Below are positions 58,318 to 63,260 of a stretch of 63,260 bases of DNA, one piece after another. The notes under the pieces were generated by a model. That model saw nothing but the letters and a program-made list of their open reading frames with translations. It was not told where the DNA came from and did no database searches. The position numbers and the translations under genes were made by a program. The stretch spans positions 119,115-182,374 of the forward strand of contig JAAOMT010000273.1 in the NCBI GenBank assembly GCA_016748015.1, in the 5' to 3' direction. The DNA is from Geosiphon pyriformis. Its lineage: Eukaryota > Glomeromycota > Glomeromycetes > Archaeosporales > Geosiphonaceae. Numbering within the stretch: position 1 is the stretch's first letter; the number at the start of each line of letters is the position of its first letter.

Positions 58318-59923
58318 ATGGAGAAAGAATGCTTGGTTGAAGAGACCAGTTTTAATTATAGTAAAGGTAGTGCTCTTACTGTAGGAGATTCTAATCAAAC
58401 ACCTACTGGTTTAAAGGTCAAAACTATGAAGACATTAGGCAAATCATTGGGAAAGATTAATTTTTTATTAAATGGCAATGACGATTATGTTCTTTTGAAC
58501 ACCCCATTGGAACTCCCTTTACCTGTTAAGAATTTGGTCAATATTTCTGTTCACAAATCTTTTGCTTTGGATATTGGTTTAGATAAAGTTACTGGGAAAT
58601 CATCTTAAGAAAAACTGGCCATGGTTAGAAAACTATTTTCAAAAGTCAATGGTTTTGGGAGGGCTTCTACTCTCTCAAAATTTGCTGGAATTATTAGAGC
58701 AATGTTCACTTCTGAATTAAATTTGGTGCAGGCTTTAAAAAAGGCTGAAGAAGCAAAGATCTTGGTAAACACCAATCTCAAAAAATCATTTGGACGCTCA
58801 AATTGGGCTGTGGTGTTAAAGGAAATTCCAATTGGAACATCAACAGAGGCTGTACATGTTGTGCTATTCAAGTTTGGAGTGATTAAGTCGATCAAGATGC
58901 AATTGGTGGGACTGTGGCAAAAAGCAGTAGTTGAATTTGAACAGGTTGATTATGCTGATTTGGTCATAACAAAATGGTCTATTCTGATTGGGAAAGATGC
59001 AATGCATGTTGCTAGATCTGACATAGACAAAAAATCTTGAGATGCATGAGATGTTTACAGAGCCTTTTTGTACACTTTGCCAATAGGAACCAATACACAT
59101 AATATCTGGGATTATGTTGCTTCAGTAGGTGAGAAAACTTGTGTAATTGACTGTCACCTGGTTTCTTATACTCAGACCAGATGCACTACTGTTTGTTTTG
59201 ATTCTGCTGAGTCATTAGATGCTGTCATAAAGACCACGCCTGTTTTAAAAGAGGTCAATTTGTGCTGGTCTTGCCTTGTTTTGGCCAAGTGTGCTGGATA
59301 TGGGCCATACATCATTAGTTTGTTTTGTTGGTGGGAAAAAGAATGTTTCTTCTGATGCTTCATTGAGGAAAACTCTCTCAAACTCAGATAAAAGTAGGTT
59401 GGCTGCCATATATGTCAAACACTCAGCTCCAGTTGCTCATTCTGTTTCTTTTGGTGGTGTCTCATGGACACAAATTGCTGATGAGTCTTCTTTCCCTTCT
59501 CCTCCTGGTTGGAATATTTTGTTAAAAGCTGGCTCCTCTTTGAAGATGAAGCCTACCTCATTGGTGTCTTTGGAATTGAATAATAGGTTTGCCATTCTTG
59601 AGTGCAGTCTTGCCAACCTTGCAGAACATGTTGACATGCTGGCTAAGAGGTTGAACACACCTGAGTCAACAGTTTCTCAGCTTAGCTCTGAACATTAGCT
59701 ATTGGTGACCTCTTCATCACAGAATTAAGGGATGAATATAGTAATGAGTGAGAATTCAGGTGTGGCCACTGGTGGTGAGACTGTTGCAGAAGTAATGGTT
59801 TTTGATTCTGCAGTTATCTCAAAAATAGAGGAAACATTGAACAATCTTTTAGTCACAGTTATGAGCCTTTCAGCTAAAATGAACAATGCTGGTTCAGTTT
59901 CTACCTCTTTTCTTTCTCAATAA
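58318..59923 (+). pseudogene. LINE2 ORF1
   Basis: It contains SFALDIGLDKVTGKSS, GFGRASTLSKFAGIIRAMF, then an RRM-like block (NWAVVLKEIPIGTSTEAV, KFGVIKSIKMQ, LWQKAVVEFEQV) at 58,800-58,960, then the TLPIGTNTHNIWDYV block. A frameshift near 59,290 falls in the zinc-knuckle region (CAGYG, then HTSLVC). A Ser-rich, leucine-heptad-like C-terminus follows. The frame upstream of 58,318 is open but has a TGA near 58,274. Confidence 0.75.
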
Positions 59924-59943
59924 GTAATAAGATCTGGAAAGTT

Positions 59944-61635
59944 GTGACTTGTAATGTTAGAGAAATGACCAATCCTGCGAAACAGAATAATATTATTTGT
60001 TGGCACAAAGAAAAGGCCAATTTAATTTCTATTCTCATGGAATCAAAGTTAAAAGGAAAGGTTCACCTCTGGATTGTCAACAAGTTTGATAGTGTGCAAG
60101 TATTTATCTCTGGTTTAGAATCTGGTTATCTGGGTGCTGGTATTGTGATTGTTATGAACTCTTCTCTGGTGAGACATGTGTGCAAAATTTCAGAAGTACC
60201 TGGTTGGCTCCTGTCTATCAAGTTGTTTTTCAGAAATAAACTTTCAGTGTTAATTTTGGGGCTGTATGCTGGTGCTTCTTCTGTAGTTTGGTTCTCTCAG
60301 GCTGGTGAAGTCAACTCTCTCATTGCTAAGGCTGTTAATAAATCTTCTTTCATTGTTCTGGGTAGTGATTTCAATAAAGACAGTTTATGTAAAAGTGCAA
60401 GTTTTAAAAGATGTCTTGACTTGGGGCTGGTCAACTCTTTGTCAGGTGACCCAGTAGTGAAAAGTCCTATGTAGGAAAATTTGAAGAGCATGAAAAAAAC
60501 GATTAATTACGTGCTAGTTTTGTTTAATTTGGTCAATGTAGTAATAAGTCACAATGTTGTAGATATGAATGAACATTTTTACACTAATCATTGGATAGTT
60601 TCTGTTTTTGTGGGCCTGGACAGTCTGTTGGATATCCAGTTGAACTCTTTTCATAAGCAGCTAATAGAGATCGTTGGAAGTTTGATTTTAGGAGTGCTGA
60701 TAACAATAGGTGGAAAAATTTTAAAGATGCCACATCAGCCAATGCTAGAATGTTTGCTAATGAGTTTAATGCTGCTGTAAAGCTCTCGAATTTAGATGTT
60801 ATGTGGAATGTTTTGCACAAGATAATGACTCTTTCAGCAAATAAGATATTTAGGAAGAAATGATTCAAGGATTTTGATAGTGTTTTTACCAGAAATTCTT
60901 TAAGGTTTCATAAGCTGGAGTTGCTGGTGTTCAAGCTGGTTAAGGCTTCTTGTTTGGTTTCTAGTGAGGAATTTGCTTCATTATTGGATATGTGGGGTGA
61001 GCTCAATGCTAATAGTGTGTCAGTGGTGAAGTCTTTATTTCTTTTAGGTTTCAATTTTGACACAATTTGTTTGGCTTTGGCTAAGATGAAGAAATCTTAC
61101 TGCTCTTCTAAGTTGTTGGAATCCAGACACACTGAGGAAGCATGTATCAAGGTGGCTATTAATAAGAGAATAGAAAGTTTTGAATCAGACAAGGGTTACA
61201 TCATTAAGAGTGTTTTGGAGTGCTCCTTTCACAAGGTGGTACTGGATCATCTGGTTGTGAATAACAAGTTGGTATTAGAGCCAAGCTTAGTTAAATTTAG
61301 GGTGGATGAGATTATGAAAGATTGGACCAGGAAGTGCAGGGTGGTGTCTGATATTTCAAATGTTTGGTCTTACCAATACCAGTCTTTGGAGTATGTTTTT
61401 GATGATGTCTTTTCTGACATGATATGTTCTGTTGGTTTTGATGAGTTGTTTAGTGTAATTTCTGATCTGCCCAAAGGCAAAGCTGCTGGTCTCTTTGGAA
61501 TTTTGAATGAGCTCTGAAAACATTGTAATAAATCGATTTTGAATATGCTTTTGGTGCTTTTAAATTCTTATTTGATCTGTGAATCAATACCTGGTACTTG
61601 GAAAGAAGCTTGGGTTTCAATGATTCCTAAGCCGT
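59944..61635 (+). pseudogene. LINE2 ORF2, truncated by element E
   Basis: Endonuclease: TCNVREMTNPAKQ, LMESKLKGKV, LILGLYAGASSVV, IVLGSDFNKDS (Glu to Lys at the second site), then MNEHFYTNHWIVSV where the usual DH is NH. Frame changes occur near 60,700-60,850. A linker (60,921-61,517) matches LINE1. The RT starts with KGKAAGLFGI and breaks off at MIPKP (61,635) where the LTR of E begins. Confidence 0.85.
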
Positions 61636-62483
61636 TGTTATAAATGATTATTTGGGATCTCAAAGCAAATAACAAATCCGTAACTTGGTGCTCAATATTT
61701 TGATAATACTGGTAATACTGGTACATGAATTGTATCTGAAGGTTTTAGAGTTAAGTCCTTTATATAATGGACAGAGATTCAATGACAATATGGTTGGTGA
61801 GTTGTTTTTTCAATTTCTGTCTTCAGCATGATGGCCAGTTTAATCTGGCAGTCATGTCCTTCTGGTAAGTTATCTGTTAATATATATATGATTCTACCCT
61901 TATTTCTGGGTCTTTTATCAAACTATTCATAATGTCAATAATTCAGTGCTTTAATCCTTAATCAATTAGTATGTAACAATAAAATCAAAGAAAAGAAAAT
62001 AAAAGAAATAAAAAAATGAACCAAGACAATACACAAGTTAGTATTTTGTCAATAGCTGTGATTAAGAGCTATTGTTCTAGTATGGTTAAGTATTAATTAC
62101 TATCAACATAAAGTGTTGATAGTGAAGAGTAGAATTGAAATAAAAAATAATTATTTATTTGATATTTGTGAATTGGAAGATTGTTTAAACAAAATCTAAA
62201 CTGAGAAATCTGTCCTTTCTACTTCTAATGCTACTATTATATATACATAATTTGGGTTTTACAAGATTGCTCATATTCTCGAGCGATGTGCTATAATTTC
62301 TCAAGCAATGCTCATATTGCTGAGTATTGTGCCATAATTTCTGATATTGCTTCACATTGCTGAGCAATGTGCTGTGATTTTTGATATTGCTTCACATTGC
62401 TAAGCAATGTGCTTACATGCTAACTACTATTCTCTTATTGGTTTATTATTTTTTCTATATCTGTTTTCTTTTTATGAATAACA
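61636..62483 (-). repeat. Element E 3' LTR (848 bp)
   Basis: It runs from TGTTATAAATGATTATTTGG to GAATAACA. Most of it aligns with B1 and D LTRs, but its U3 array (62,266-62,412) is unrelated to theirs. A TATA-type box (ATTATATATACAT) lies near 62,235-62,248 on the minus strand. Confidence 0.85.
62266..62412. repeat. U3 repeat cassette of element E (ATTGCTGAGCAAT type)
   Basis: Tandem imperfect units of about 40 bp each contain the near-palindrome CATTGCTGAGCAATG. The position is 70-215 bp from the U3 edge, as in the other families. Confidence 0.8.
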
Positions 62484-62509
62484 TTATCTCCTTTTTTTTA
62501 ATATTGAGC

Positions 62510-63260
62510 TCCATTGAAATCTTTGTTTTGAATTAATTTTAATATTTTTTTTTCAAGTATTGTTTGTTTGACTTTGTTTCTCACGTCTTCCACTTGTGTA
62601 TTGTTCATTTTTTCTTATTGGTTAATGATTATGGTTTCCATATCAAAGTGTAACAGTATTTCTGGATAGTTCTGAAATATGTTGTAAATGGGAATTTTGA
62701 TATTTTTGGGGCTTTTGGCTAATATATAGAGATTAATGAGTCTAATCTCTCCTGATTTACAGATAGTGGCTTCTACTTTGAACAATTGGGCTTGATCTTT
62801 TACTTCTCTTTTTATAGCTAATATATACTGGTTATATGGTAGAATGAAAATTAATTGACGGGTTGAGATAATTTCTCCTTTTCCAATAACTTCTTCCTCT
62901 GCTATATTAACTGGTATGTCTATTCTACCTGTGGATCCAAATCTCTGTATCCTTTTTGTTGTTATTCCTAATTCTTCTGTTTCTCACTAATATTAATTTA
63001 GCTACTTTAACCAGAGGTAGAAATATTGCCTGTGCTATCTTTTCATTTGGATCTATAATATATGCTTTTTTTGAATCATTTTGTAGCATAGCAATAATAT
63101 TTTCTATATATCCTGCGTTAATTATTCCTTCTCTGATGTTGATTTTTTTTTTGCTAGGCTACTCCTAAATGCTAATTGAACCATAGTTGTTGCTGAAATT
63201 TCCAGTGCTATTTTGAAATCAATACTGGTGCACAAATAGGGTTCCAATTTGATGACATCT
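62510..63260 (-). pseudogene. Element E dUTPase fused in frame to ORF3 C-terminus
   Basis: From 63,240 downward: ALEISATTMVQLAFRSSLA (motif 2), REGIINAGYIENI (motif 3, Asp to Asn), PNEKIAQAIFLPL (motif 4), a decayed motif 5, and the linker NLYILAKSPKNIKIPIYNI. At about 62,690 the same frame passes straight into ORF3: FQNYPEILLHFDMETIIIN, then EKMNNTQVEDVRNKV and a final NGAQY stop. One TAA interrupts the ORF3 part. Some small frameshifts affect the dUTPase C-terminus. Confidence 0.65.

Larger units (their letters stand above)
58000..61635 (+). mobile_element. LINE2: second LINE copy, head to tail with LINE1
   Basis: It begins CTTCTTTTTCTTTTTTGTTC directly after the LINE1 poly(A), matching the LINE1 5' leader (51,206). 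It has ORF1 (to about 59,923) and ORF2 up to the RT start, where element E interrupts it (61,636). Divergence from LINE1 is substantial, so this is not a simple recent duplication. Confidence 0.85.
61636..63260 (-). mobile_element. Element E: B-type Ty3/gypsy element with internal deletion, cut by the window end
   Basis: Minus-strand element inserted in the RT of LINE2. Its 3' LTR is 61,636-62,483. Inward from there lie a purine tract, ORF3, and directly the dUTPase; RT, RNase H and integrase are missing. The dUTPase reading frame runs into ORF3 without a shift (see findings). The rest of the element lies beyond 63,260. Confidence 0.8.

Noticed and set aside
1-63260. tRNA, rRNA or other structured RNA genes.
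   Set aside because: I saw no A/B-box plus cloverleaf candidate and no rRNA core motif. A covariance-model scan would be needed to exclude them.

Overview
This is nuclear DNA from a filamentous fungus, most likely an arbuscular mycorrhizal fungus (Glomeromycotina). The evidence is the very AT-rich background, two spliced host genes with short GT-AG introns and fungal-type products, nested Ty3/gypsy elements, and APE-endonuclease LINEs whose ORF2 resembles the LINE proteins I associate with Rhizophagus and Gigaspora. The lineage call is recognition and inference; the fungal call is firm.

Layout. Positions 1-43,500 are a Russian doll of retroelements. The oldest layer is a minus-strand LINE (LINE3: 43,480-42,448, 41,581-39,267 and 3,025-2,509). 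Into it went element D (Ty3/gypsy, minus, LTRs 3,026-3,980 and 38,338-39,266), a solo LTR (41,582-42,447) and an A-family element (A2, LTR 1,808-2,508). D was then hit by element B1 (minus, LTRs 4,116-12,809 split and 21,161-21,989) and element C (plus, 23,235-33,159). The 3' LTR of B1 was finally hit by element A (plus, 4,185-12,041, complete). Every LTR element with both edges visible is flanked by a 4-bp duplication. Positions 44,280-49,195 are a small island of host genes: a six-exon UBE2H/Ubc8-type ubiquitin-conjugating enzyme and a two-exon Zds1-like protein. Positions 51,206-61,635 hold two LINEs head to tail (LINE1 ends in poly(A), LINE2 starts at the next base). LINE2 is interrupted by element E (minus, 3' LTR 61,636-62,483), which runs off the window.

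How the parts work together. The Ty3/gypsy elements encode gag, protease, a Cys-rich module, reverse transcriptase, RNase H, integrase and an additional ORF3 placed between integrase and the 3' LTR. B1, C, D and E also carry a trimeric-type dUTPase before the reverse transcriptase; A does not. Element A has what looks like a complete -1 ribosomal frameshift signal at the gag-pol junction (slippery heptamer, spacer, H-type pseudoknot). Each LTR family carries its own short palindromic tandem repeat at the same place in U3, just upstream of a TATA box.

Almost all retroelement ORFs are broken by stops and substitutions explained by C-to-T/G-to-A change (CAA/CAG to TAA/TAG, CGA to TGA, TGG to TAG/TGA, catalytic Asp to Asn), as in cytosine deamination or a RIP-like process. 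The two host genes are free of this. I found no recognisable tRNA, rRNA or CRISPR array.
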